Source: Solimonas sp040754295 (GTDB taxonomy: Bacteria; Pseudomonadota; Gammaproteobacteria; Nevskiales; Nevskiaceae). From it: DNA of 64,000 bases. The translations under genes and the position numbers were made by a program. Location: the NCBI GenBank assembly GCA_040754295.1, contig JBFMCQ010000006.1:27779-91778 (forward strand), given 5' to 3'. How positions within the stretch are numbered: position 1 is the first letter of the stretch; each line of letters starts with the position of its first letter. The notes below the pieces were generated by a model. It was not told where the DNA came from. It searched no databases and worked only from the letters and a program-made list of their open reading frames with translations. Below are positions 53,236-62,129 of the stretch, piece by piece.

Positions 53236-53310
53236 GGTTGCAGGTTGCAGGCTGCAGGTTGCACAAGGCTAGGCTCTACTCTGCAGCCTGCAACCGGCAG
53301 CCTGCAACCG
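53236..53310. repeat. heptamer-array hairpin between mreB and mreC
   Basis: The left arm is GGTTGCA, GGTTGCA, GGCTGCA, GGTTGCA (53236-53263). The right arm is TGCAGCC, TGCAACC, GGCAGCC, TGCAACC (53282-53309). It is the same heptamer family as at mlaF/mlaE. It fills most of the 97-base spacer. Confidence 0.85.
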
Positions 53311-53320
53311 CATTCGTCCT

Positions 53321-54358
53321 TCAGTCCAGACTGTAGAAATCCGACTGCCGGTCGAGCATATCAAGCACCATGCCGCCACCGCGGGCGACGCAGGTGAGCG
53401 GATCATCCGCGATGATGACCGGCAGGCCGGTCTCCTCGGAGATCAGCTTGTCGAGGTCGCGCAAGAGCGCGCCGCCGCCGGTCAACACGATGCCGCGCTC
53501 GGCGACGTCGGAGCCCAGCTCCGGCGGCGTGCGCTCCAGCGCCTGCTTGACCGCCTTGACGATGCCGCTCAAGGGCTCCTGCAGCGAGTCGAGGATCTCG
53601 TTGGAGTTCATCGTGAAGTTGCGCGGCACGCCGGCGGCCAGGTGGCGGCCGACGACGTCGATCTCCTGCACTTCGTGGCCGGGAAAGGCCGTGCCGATCT
53701 GGATCTTGATGCGCTCGGCGGTGGCCTCGCCGATCAGCATGTTGTACTGGCGGCGCACGTAGGACACGATGGCCTCGTCGAACTTGTCGCCGCCGATGCG
53801 CACCGATTCGGCGTAGACGATGCCGTTGAGCGAGATTACCGCGACTTCCGAGGTGCCGCCGCCGATGTCGACGACCATCGAGCCGCGCGCCTCGCCGATC
53901 GGGATGCCGGCGCCCAGCGCCGCGGCGATCGGCTCCTCGATGACCCAGACCTTGCGCGCGCCGGCGTTTTCCACCGATTCGCGGATCGCGCGGCGCTCGA
54001 CCTGGGTCGAGCCGTAGGGCACGCAGACCACGACGCGCGTCATCGGCCGCATCATCCGCCCCTTCTGCACCTTGCGGATGAAGTGCTGCAGCATCTTCTC
54101 GGTGACCGTGTAGTCGGCGATGACGCCGTCGCGCAGCGGCCGCACCGTGGTGATGTTGGTCGGCGTGCGGCCGAGCATCTGCTTGGCCTCGATGCCGACG
54201 GCCTCGACCTTCTTGGCGCCGCGGGCGTCCATGCGGATCGCGACCACGGACGGCTCATTGAGGACGATGCCTTCGTCGCGCACGTAGACGAGGGTGTTGG
54301 CCGTGCCCAGATCGATGGACAGGTCGTTGACAAACAGACGGCGGACGGCGTCGAACAT
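53321..54358 (-). CDS. mreB: rod-shape actin homologue MreB
   Basis: A bacterial actin that guides wall elongation. The 345-residue protein begins MFDAVRRLFVNDLSIDLGTANTL (in two parts: Phosphate-1 SIDLGTANT), with VCVPYGSTQVERRA, DIGGGTSEVAVISL (Phosphate-2) and VLTGGGALLRDLD (adenosine). The start at MFDAVRRLF is conserved; a longer frame to 54436 is upstream leader. Confidence 0.97.
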   Translation of the reverse strand: MFDAVRRLFVNDLSIDLGTANTLVYVRDEGIVLNEPSVVAIRMDARGAKKVEAVGIEAKQMLGRTPTNITTVRPLRDGVIADYTVTEKMLQHFIRKVQKGRMMRPMTRVVVCVPYGSTQVERRAIRESVENAGARKVWVIEEPIAAALGAGIPIGEARGSMVVDIGGGTSEVAVISLNGIVYAESVRIGGDKFDEAIVSYVRRQYNMLIGEATAERIKIQIGTAFPGHEVQEIDVVGRHLAAGVPRNFTMNSNEILDSLQEPLSGIVKAVKQALERTPPELGSDVAERGIVLTGGGALLRDLDKLISEETGLPVIIADDPLTCVARGGGMVLDMLDRQSDFYSLD

Positions 54359-54410
54359 CGCGGTGGTCTGATGCGGTTCTAGTCTTGGGAATCGACGGTA
54401 GATAAGAATG

Positions 54411-54454
54411 CGCCCGCCAGGTCCGGCGGGCGGCACAATCCAGTAGAATTGTGC
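54411..54454. promoter_or_regulatory. hairpin and inverted repeat in the mreB/gatC divergent region
   Basis: CGCCCGCC (54411-54418)/GGCGGGCG (54425-54432) forms a perfect 8-bp stem. Next to it GCACAAT (54433-54439) and ATTGTGC (54448-54454) are inverted copies eight bases apart, overlapping a plus-strand TAGAAT (54444-54449). The first may be an mreB leader hairpin, the second an operator. Confidence 0.5.
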
Positions 54455-54562
54455 ATCCGCACATCTTAAACCATTTTCCGGCCGCCACGGACTGCGCAGG
54501 ACACGCGCGAATCCGCGCAGCTGCGATGGTCGTGCGGCCCCCTAGCCCCGGATCCGGCCGAG

Positions 54563-54850
54563 ATGAGCCTTTCGATCGAACAAGTCCAGCAGGTCGCGCA
54601 CTTGGCGCGGCTGGCGATGCGGCCCGAGCAGGCCGACCACTACGCCCGCCAGCTGTCGAGCATCCTCGAGATGGTCGGCCAGCTGTCCCGTGCCGACACC
54701 GCCGGCGTCGAGCCGATGGCGCATCCGCTGGACATGCACCAGCGCCTGCGCCCCGACGCGGTGACCGAGGCCGACCGCCGCGAAGCCTTCCAGGCGATTG
54801 CGCCGGCGGTGGAGAACGGGCTGTACCTGGTACCGAAGGTCATTGAATGA
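54563..54850 (+). CDS. gatC: Asp-tRNA(Asn)/Glu-tRNA(Gln) amidotransferase subunit C
   Basis: The small stabilising subunit of the GatCAB amidotransferase. The 95-residue protein has QVAHLARLAM, a central loop DTAGVEPMAHPLD and RPDAVTEADRREAF. It heads the gatC-gatA-gatB unit, divergent from mreB. The heptamer array begins at the base after its stop codon. Confidence 0.95.
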   Translation: MSLSIEQVQQVAHLARLAMRPEQADHYARQLSSILEMVGQLSRADTAGVEPMAHPLDMHQRLRPDAVTEADRREAFQAIAPAVENGLYLVPKVIE

Positions 54851-54934
54851 CGTGAGGCGTGAGGGGTGAGGAGTGAGGCGCAACGGCCTCCACTCGATGT
54901 CTCACGCCTCGCGCCTCACTCCTCACGCCTCACG
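54851..54934. repeat. heptamer-array hairpin filling the gatC-gatA spacer
   Basis: The left arm is CGTGAGG, CGTGAGG, GGTGAGG, AGTGAGG (54851-54878), starting at the base after the gatC stop. The right arm is TCTCACG, CCTCGCG, CCTCACT, CCTCACG, CCTCACG (54900-54934), ending six bases before the gatA ATG. The outer two heptamers pair perfectly. Confidence 0.9.
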
Positions 54935-54940
54935 AAGAAC

Positions 54941-56410
54941 ATGCACACACTCTCCATCAAAGCGCTCGCCGCCGGGCTGCGTGAAAAAAAGTTCTCTTCG
55001 AGAGAGCTGACGCAGCATTTCCTCGAGCGCATCGAGACTTTCGATGCGCGGCTCAACAGCTTCATCACCGTCACCGCCGAGCAGGCGCTGGCGCAGGCCG
55101 ATGCGGCGGACGCGAAGCTGGCCAAAGGCGAGGGCGGAGCGCTGACCGGCATCCCGCTCGCGCAGAAGGACATCTTCTGCACCGAGGGCGTGAAGACCAG
55201 CTGCGGCTCGCGCATGCTCGACAGCTTCACGGCGCCCTACGACGCGACGATCGTGCAGAAGCTGCACCGCGACGCCGGCATGGTCATGCTCGGCAAGTGC
55301 AACATGGACGAGTTCGCGATGGGCTCGTCGAACGAAACCTCCTGGTACGGCCCGGTGAAGAACCCCTGGGATTTGAGCCGCGTGCCCGGCGGCTCCAGCG
55401 GCGGCTCGGCCGCGGCGGTCGCGGCCGGCCTCGCGCCCGCGGCCACCGCGACCGACACCGGCGGCTCGATCCGCCAGCCCGCCGCGCTGACCAACCTCAC
55501 CGGCATCAAGCCGACCTACGGCCGCGTGTCGCGCTACGGCATGGTCGCGTTTGCCTCGAGCCTGGACCAGGCCGGCGTCGTGGCCCGCTCCGCCGAGGAC
55601 GCGGCCTACGTGCTGCAGGCCATGTCCGGCTTCGACCCGCTGGACTCGACCAGCGTCGAGCGCCCGGTCGACGACCTGGTCGGCGGCCTCGACCAGCCGT
55701 TACAAGGTCGTTTCGGGGGTCTGCGCATCGGCCTGCCGAAGGAGTACTTCGCCGAAGGGCTCGCGAACGGCGTGCGCGCGCGCGTCATGGAGGCGGTCGG
55801 GGTGTTCGAACGCCTCGGTGCCGTGATCTCCGAGATCTCGCTGCCGAACTCGCCGCTGTCGGTGCCGACCTACTACGTCGTCGCGCCGGCCGAGGCCAGC
55901 TCCAATCTCGCGCGCTACGACGGCGTGCGCTACGGGCATCGTGCTCAGGGCGCGAAGACGCTCGAGGAGATGTACAAGCGCTCGCGCGCCGAGGGCTTCG
56001 GCGCCGAGGTGCAGCGCCGCATCATGATCGGCACCTACGTGCTCAGCCACGGCTATTACGACGCCTACTACCTGCAGGCGCAGAAGCTGCGCAAGCTGAT
56101 CTACGAGGACTTCAGGCGCGCGTTCGAGACGGTCGACCTCGTGCTCGGCCCGACCGCGACCGACGTCGCGTTCAAGCTCGGCGCCAAGACCGACGACCCC
56201 GTGGCGATGTACCTCAACGACATCTACACGATCGCCGCCAACCTCGCCGGCATCCCGGCGATGTCGCTGTCCTGCGGCTTCGTCGACGGCCTGCCGGTCG
56301 GCTTGCAGCTGATGGGCAACTACTTCGACGAGGCGCGCCTGCTCAACGCCGCGCACCAGTACCAGCAGGCGACGGATTGGCACAGGCAGATGCCGGCGAC
56401 ATTTGCGTGA
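54941..56410 (+). CDS. gatA: Asp-tRNA(Asn)/Glu-tRNA(Gln) amidotransferase subunit A
   Basis: The amidase subunit that frees ammonia from glutamine. The 489-residue protein has the Lys of IPLAQKDIFC (about 75), the amidase signature VPGGSSGGSAAAVAAGLAP and DTGGSIRQPAA (Ser-cis-Ser-Lys triad). The start at MHTLSIKALA is conserved; it has no clear ribosome-binding site because the repeat runs almost to the ATG. The stop TGA lies inside the first heptamer of the next array. Confidence 0.96.
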   Translation: MHTLSIKALAAGLREKKFSSRELTQHFLERIETFDARLNSFITVTAEQALAQADAADAKLAKGEGGALTGIPLAQKDIFCTEGVKTSCGSRMLDSFTAPYDATIVQKLHRDAGMVMLGKCNMDEFAMGSSNETSWYGPVKNPWDLSRVPGGSSGGSAAAVAAGLAPAATATDTGGSIRQPAALTNLTGIKPTYGRVSRYGMVAFASSLDQAGVVARSAEDAAYVLQAMSGFDPLDSTSVERPVDDLVGGLDQPLQGRFGGLRIGLPKEYFAEGLANGVRARVMEAVGVFERLGAVISEISLPNSPLSVPTYYVVAPAEASSNLARYDGVRYGHRAQGAKTLEEMYKRSRAEGFGAEVQRRIMIGTYVLSHGYYDAYYLQAQKLRKLIYEDFRRAFETVDLVLGPTATDVAFKLGAKTDDPVAMYLNDIYTIAANLAGIPAMSLSCGFVDGLPVGLQLMGNYFDEARLLNAAHQYQQATDWHRQMPATFA

Positions 56411-56504
56411 GGCGTGAGGCGTGAGGCGTGAGGCGTGAGGCGCAGCGGCTGCGTGTCTTCCTTATCATGTCTCACATCTCACATCTCACGTCTCACGTCT
56501 CACA
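56406..56504. repeat. heptamer-array hairpin between gatA and gatB, including the gatA stop codon
   Basis: The left arm is five perfect CGTGAGG copies (56406-56440); the gatA TGA is bases 3-5 of the first copy. The right arm is TCTCACA, TCTCACA, TCTCACG, TCTCACG, TCTCACA (56470-56504). The arms are inverted, with mismatches only at unit ends. The loop holds CGCAGCGGCTGCG. Confidence 0.92.
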
Positions 56505-56521
56505 CGCAATGAGCGAAGCGA

Positions 56522-57988
<1,467 letters not shown>

Positions 57989-58050
57989 CGACGGGAGACG
58001 GGGAGCCGGGAGACACAGCAATTGCGTCACCTCGTCTCCCCTCTCCCGCC
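57989..58050. repeat. GGGAGAC-type inverted arms between gatB and hslO
   Basis: The left arm (57989-58014) has GGGAGAC, GGGGAGC, CGGGAGA. The right arm (58026-58050) has GTCTCCC, CTCTCCC. They are inverted and imperfect. The element starts directly after the gatB TAA and ends 12 bases before the hslO ATG. Confidence 0.75.
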
Positions 58051-58061
58051 CCCCGATCCGC

Positions 58062-58928
58062 ATGAACCAACTCACCGAATTCCTGTTTCCAGAACTCGGC
58101 GCGCGCGGTGCCATCGTCGAGTTCGACCAGGGCATCGACGCGATGCTCGGTTCGCGGCCGTATCCGTCCGCCGTGCGCCGGCTCCTCGGCCAGGCGGTCG
58201 CAGCGATGCCGCTGCTCGCGGCGAATACCAAGTTCGAAGGCCGCATGAGCCTGCAGTTCCAGGGGCGTGGTGCGCTGCGGATGCTGGTCGCGCAGATCGA
58301 CACCGGCCTGCAGGTGCGCGGCATGGCCAAGTGCGGGGCCGATGCCACCGGCGATTTCCAGACGCTGATGCACGGCGGCCTGCTCGGTCTGCTGCTCGAG
58401 CCCGAGCGCAGCGAGCAGAACTACCAGGCGCTGGTCGGCATCGAGGGCGGCACGCTCGCGGCCGCACTGGAGCACTACTACGAGCGCTCGGAGCAGATCC
58501 CGTCGCGCCTGCTGCTCGCGGTCGGCGCCGGCCGCATCCGCGGCATCGTGCTGCAGCGCCTGCCGCTGGGCGAGAAGCACAGTAGCGCCGAACACTGGGA
58601 CCACCTGTGTGCGCTGTTCGCGACGCTTGGCGAGGCCGAGCTCGCGGCGACCGACGGCGGCACGGTCCTGCACCGCCTGTTCCACGCCGAGGCGCTGCGC
58701 CTGTTCGAGCCGCGTCCGGTGACGCTCGCGTGCCGCTGCAGCCGCGGCAGCATCAGCGCGATGCTGCTCTCGCTCGGCGAGGGTGAGCTCACCGAGCATC
58801 TCGCCGAGCACGGCCAGGTCGACGTCACCTGCGAGTTCTGCGGGCGGCAGTACCTGTTCACGCGCGACGACGTCGAGACGCTGCTGCTGTCCGCGCGCAC
58901 TGCGCCGGGCACGCAGACGCGCCACTGA
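58062..58928 (+). CDS. hslO: redox-regulated chaperone Hsp33
   Basis: A holdase switched on by oxidation in the cytoplasm. The 288-residue protein has the N-terminal Hsp33 fold (GRMSLQFQGRGALRMLVAQI), GGTLAAALEHYYERSEQIPSRL, and the zinc/redox switch CRC (about 228) with CEFC (about 262). It follows gatB over a repeat spacer and precedes the SET gene by ten bases. Confidence 0.96.
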   Translation: MNQLTEFLFPELGARGAIVEFDQGIDAMLGSRPYPSAVRRLLGQAVAAMPLLAANTKFEGRMSLQFQGRGALRMLVAQIDTGLQVRGMAKCGADATGDFQTLMHGGLLGLLLEPERSEQNYQALVGIEGGTLAAALEHYYERSEQIPSRLLLAVGAGRIRGIVLQRLPLGEKHSSAEHWDHLCALFATLGEAELAATDGGTVLHRLFHAEALRLFEPRPVTLACRCSRGSISAMLLSLGEGELTEHLAEHGQVDVTCEFCGRQYLFTRDDVETLLLSARTAPGTQTRH

Positions 58929-58938
58929 TCCGCAGCCG

Positions 58939-59400
58939 ATGATCGTTCCACGCTATCGCATCGACGCTTCGTGCATCCCCGGCGCCGGCAAGGGCCTGTT
59001 CGTCGACGAGCCGGTGCTGCGTGGCGCAGTCATCATCGCCCCCGATCAGGTGCATACGGTCTGGCCCGAGGAACGGCTGCGGGCGCTGCCGCCGGACTCG
59101 AAGGAGGCCGAATCGAGCGTGCGCTGGTTCGAGCACTGGTTCTCGCTGACGCCGGAGTGGAGCGACGAGTGCTACGTCAACCACTCGTTCGCGCCGACCG
59201 GGCTCTGGCACCTCGGCTTCATCTTCGCGCTCGCGGACCTCGCGCCGGGCACCGAGGTGACAATGGACTACCGCTACGTCATCGGCGACGGCGAGCGCAT
59301 GCCGTTTGCCGACGCCCAGACTGGCCGCGAGATCATCGGCCTGCCGTGGCCCGAGGCGCTGACCGCGAGCGCCCGCAAGCTGGTCGAGCTCCTGACTTAG
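58939..59400 (+). CDS. SET-domain protein
   Basis: A 153-residue protein consisting almost only of a SET domain. SCIPGAGKGLFVDEPVLRG is the N-terminal strand motif, CYVNHSFAPTGLWHLGF the N-H-S S-adenosylmethionine site and GTEVTMDYRY the end motif. Such stand-alone bacterial SET proteins are predicted lysine methyltransferases; the target is unknown. It is coupled to hslO at ten bases. Confidence 0.85.
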   Translation: MIVPRYRIDASCIPGAGKGLFVDEPVLRGAVIIAPDQVHTVWPEERLRALPPDSKEAESSVRWFEHWFSLTPEWSDECYVNHSFAPTGLWHLGFIFALADLAPGTEVTMDYRYVIGDGERMPFADAQTGREIIGLPWPEALTASARKLVELLT

Positions 59401-59410
59401 AGCGCGCGCG

Positions 59411-59488
59411 ACCGCTCGACGCAGAGGACAGGTGAAAGACCGCAGACGGGTCGCGTCCGAGGCCGTCTCTGCGTTCTCGGCGGTGAAC
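59411..59488. repeat. inverted CGCAGAG-type repeat after the SET gene
   Basis: The left arm ACCGCTCGACGCAGAGGAC (59411-59429) and right arm GTCTCTGCGTTCTCGGCGG (59465-59483) are imperfect inverted copies. The type is that of the hisZ-purA element. Nothing else is seen in the 138 bases to the crp stop. Confidence 0.6.
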
Positions 59489-59538
59489 GATGACCCGCGG
59501 CTTCATGCGCCGGATCCGCCCCGGCCCCGGTCGCGGAG

Positions 59539-60183
59539 CTACGCGGCGTTGGCCATCGCCCGCGACGGGACGGTGCCGTAGATCAGGATGTTGCGGCCCT
59601 GATCCTTGACCAGGCCGTCGTCGCGCAGCTTCTTGAGTGCGCGCCCGGCCATTTCGCGCGAGCAGCCGACGTGGCGCGCCAGCTCCGTGCGGCTGATGCG
59701 CACGACGACACCGCGCGGATGCGGCACCGCGTCCGGCTTCTTGCTGAGATCCAGCAGCGTATGCGTCAGGCGTCCGGCGACATCGAGAAAGGCGAGATCG
59801 GCGACGCGGCGGCTCAAGTCGCACAGGCGCCGGGCAAGCTGGCCGGCCACGTCGAACATGAACGCCGGATGGTTCTCGACAAACGCGCGCAGGGCGGGGT
59901 AGCTCAGCTCGGCGACCAGCGCCGGCGTGCGCGTCCTCACGATCGAGCGGTCCAGGGGCTGGCCCGGAAACAGGCTGCTCTCGCCGAAGAACTCGCCCGG
60001 ATTGAGATAGGCGAGCACGATCTCGCGGCCGCTGTTGTCTTCGAGCAGGAGGCTGACCGAGCCTTCGAGGATCAGATACAGCGACTGCGGCTCGTCGCCG
60101 GCCTGGATCACCGTATGCTTCGGCGGCAGGCTGCGCTTGTGTGCACAGGCGATGAAGGTGCGGACGAGTGGCTGGTTCAGCAT
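59539..60183 (-). CDS. crp: CRP-family transcriptional regulator (Vfr/Clp-like)
   Basis: A 214-residue cyclic-nucleotide-type regulator. It has a cNMP-binding domain (GEFFGESSLF and DRSIVR hold the phosphate-binding Glu, Arg, Ser), the dimer helix (RRVADLAFLDVAGRLTHTLL) and an HTH ISRTELARHVGCSREMAGRALKKL. The residue matching E. coli CRP Thr127, which touches the adenine, appears to be Leu, with Ser128 kept. The start is at MLNQPLVRTF; longer frame to 60246 is unlikely. It is divergent from the kinase gene. Confidence 0.88.
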   Translation of the reverse strand: MLNQPLVRTFIACAHKRSLPPKHTVIQAGDEPQSLYLILEGSVSLLLEDNSGREIVLAYLNPGEFFGESSLFPGQPLDRSIVRTRTPALVAELSYPALRAFVENHPAFMFDVAGQLARRLCDLSRRVADLAFLDVAGRLTHTLLDLSKKPDAVPHPRGVVVRISRTELARHVGCSREMAGRALKKLRDDGLVKDQGRNILIYGTVPSRAMANAA

Positions 60184-60271
60184 GTGGATCCCCTGCGTAG
60201 ATTCTTCGACGGCGGAAATCCTGCGTTGTCCAGCGCGGGCCGACAATTCTCCGGAAGGCGAATGGCCAGGG

Positions 60272-60297
60272 TGTCAAGTATTAGCCATCCGGCTAAT
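60272..60297. promoter_or_regulatory. inverted repeat between crp and the hybrid kinase gene
   Basis: ATTAGCC (60280-60286) and GGCTAAT (60291-60297) are perfect inverted copies four bases apart. Directly beside them a minus-strand TTGACA (60277-60272) could be a -35 for crp, though I find no good -10 at 17 bases. It looks like a regulator site, not a CRP site (no TGTGA-N6-TCACA). Confidence 0.5.
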
Positions 60298-60347
60298 GCC
60301 CTGCGGTGCAGCGAGAGCGTATCTTCTCGCCCCGAGGCGGAAATACG

Positions 60348-62129
60348 GTGGTGAAGATGCCCGAGAGGGGGGCCAGCGAAGACTGGACACAGCAGCGGCC
60401 CGCATCCGAGCCGCCGCTGCGCACGCTGCAGGGAGAGCTGATGCTGCTCGTCGCCGGACAGGCGAAGCGCATCCCGCTGCAGCGCTATCTGACCAGCGTC
60501 ATGATGGCGCTATTGCTCATGCTGTACGTGCCGGCGCTGCCGGCACTGATCTGGCTCGCCGCCGTCGTTGCCGCCGTAGCGCTGCGCACCCGCATCGTGC
60601 TGCGGCTGCCGGACGATGCCACGCACACCGAGACGCAAAAACTGCGGCGGATGGCCTGGCTGTTCTGGGCGACCGGTGCTCTGCAGGCATCCGTGGTCGC
60701 GTTTTTTCCGTTCGTGTCCGTGGTCATCGGTGCGGTGATCACGATTTATGTCGTCGGCGTCTGCTCGGCGACGCTGCACGCGACGGCCGGTTATCGCCCG
60801 ATCTGCCTGCCGTACGTGCTGGTGATGATGCTCCCGGTCGCGCTGGCCTGGACGCTGGTGCCGGGGCTCGCGGCGAGCCAGACCGAGCGCCTGATCTTCG
60901 CTGCGCTGACGCTGATCTATGTCACGACGCTGCTCAGCCACGCGCGCGGCCTCTACGAGGTGTTCCTCGACTCCTACAACATCCGCCTGCAGCGCCTCGA
61001 ATTGAACCGCCGGCTGCGCGAAGCGCTGGCCAACGCGGAGTCGGCAAACCAGGCCAAGACCCGCTTTCTGGCGTCGGCGAGCCACGATCTGCGCCAGCCG
61101 ATCCATGCGCTGTCGCTGTTCAGCGGCTCGCTGCAGCTGCGCCCGATGGATCCGCGCACGGCGGCGATCGCACAGCAGATCGATCAGGCAGTGAAGTCGC
61201 TGGGCTCGCAGCTCGACGCGCTGCTCGACATCTCGCGGCTCGACGCCGGCGTCATCGAGCGCACGATCTCCACCGTGGACCTGCAGGCGACGCTGGCGCA
61301 GCTGGCCGACGAATTCCGGCCGCAGGCGGACGCCAAGGGGTTGAAGCTGTCGGCGGGCGGCGCTGCCGGTATCTACGTGCGCACCGACCCGACGCTGTTC
61401 CAGCGCATCGTCCGCAACCTGCTGTCGAACGCCATCAAGTACACCGACCACGGCCGCGTGGAGCTCTCTGCCGAGCGCGTCGGCAGCCATTGCCGCGTGC
61501 GCGTCGCCGATACCGGGCCGGGCATCCCACCAAGCGAGCACGCGCACATCTTCGAAGAGTTTTACCAGTTGCATAACCCGGAGCGCGATCGCAGCAAGGG
61601 CCTCGGCCTGGGCCTTGCGATCGTGCGCCGCCTCACTGAACTGCTGGAGATCGACGTGCATCTCGAATCCTCGCCCGGCAAGGGCAGTTGCTTCTGGATC
61701 GACGTGCCGCTGGCGTCGCCCGGGGCGCCGGCGGTACCGGCTGACGGCGCCAAGCCGTCATCGGCGCCCGGCATCCAGGTGCTGGTCGTCGACGACGAGG
61801 AAGCGATCCGCGTCGGCATGAAGACGCTGCTCGAGGAAATGGGCTTTCGCGTGCAGGTCGTGGCGTCCACGGAAGCGGCGATCGACGTGTCGCGGCGCTT
61901 CAAGCCGTCGGTCGTGCTCGCCGACTGGCGGCTGCGCGGGGACGACAGCGGTCTGCATACGATCGCGGCGCTGCGCATGGTCTGGCCCGAGCTGCCGGCG
62001 CTGCTGATCAGCGGCGACACCGCACCCGACCGGCTGCGCGAGGCGCGCGGTGCGCGGGTCGAGCTGCTGCACAAGCCAGTCAGCTCGGCGGTGCTGCGCG
62101 ACTCGATTCTCAAGGCCGTGCAGGCGTGA
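60348..62129 (+). CDS. membrane hybrid histidine kinase/response regulator
   Basis: A sensor kinase of about 593 residues. About residues 45-185 hold five or six membrane segments with no large periplasmic domain. A coiled segment leads to HisKA (RFLASASHDLRQPIHAL with the phospho-His) and HATPase (NLLSNAIKYTD, DTGPGIPPSE, GLGLGLAIVRRL). A C-terminal receiver has VLVVDDEEAIR and the phospho-Asp in VVLADWRLRG. I start at the GTG 60348, seven bases after GAGGCGG; GTGs at 60306 and 60351 and an ATG at 60357 are alternatives. Its stop overlaps the next GTG (GTGA). Confidence 0.9.
   Translation: MVKMPERGASEDWTQQRPASEPPLRTLQGELMLLVAGQAKRIPLQRYLTSVMMALLLMLYVPALPALIWLAAVVAAVALRTRIVLRLPDDATHTETQKLRRMAWLFWATGALQASVVAFFPFVSVVIGAVITIYVVGVCSATLHATAGYRPICLPYVLVMMLPVALAWTLVPGLAASQTERLIFAALTLIYVTTLLSHARGLYEVFLDSYNIRLQRLELNRRLREALANAESANQAKTRFLASASHDLRQPIHALSLFSGSLQLRPMDPRTAAIAQQIDQAVKSLGSQLDALLDISRLDAGVIERTISTVDLQATLAQLADEFRPQADAKGLKLSAGGAAGIYVRTDPTLFQRIVRNLLSNAIKYTDHGRVELSAERVGSHCRVRVADTGPGIPPSEHAHIFEEFYQLHNPERDRSKGLGLGLAIVRRLTELLEIDVHLESSPGKGSCFWIDVPLASPGAPAVPADGAKPSSAPGIQVLVVDDEEAIRVGMKTLLEEMGFRVQVVASTEAAIDVSRRFKPSVVLADWRLRGDDSGLHTIAALRMVWPELPALLISGDTAPDRLREARGARVELLHKPVSSAVLRDSILKAVQA

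Noticed and set aside
54866..54940. Longer gatA starting inside the heptamer arm
   Set aside because: The extra 25 residues are encoded by repeat and loop and are absent from the family.
54851..56504. CRISPR array at the gat spacers
   Set aside because: The repeated unit is 7 bases with no spacers between copies, arms are inverted, and there are no cas genes.
60184..60347. CRP site (TGTGA-N6-TCACA) for autoregulation
   Set aside because: No such sequence is present; the palindrome there is of another type.
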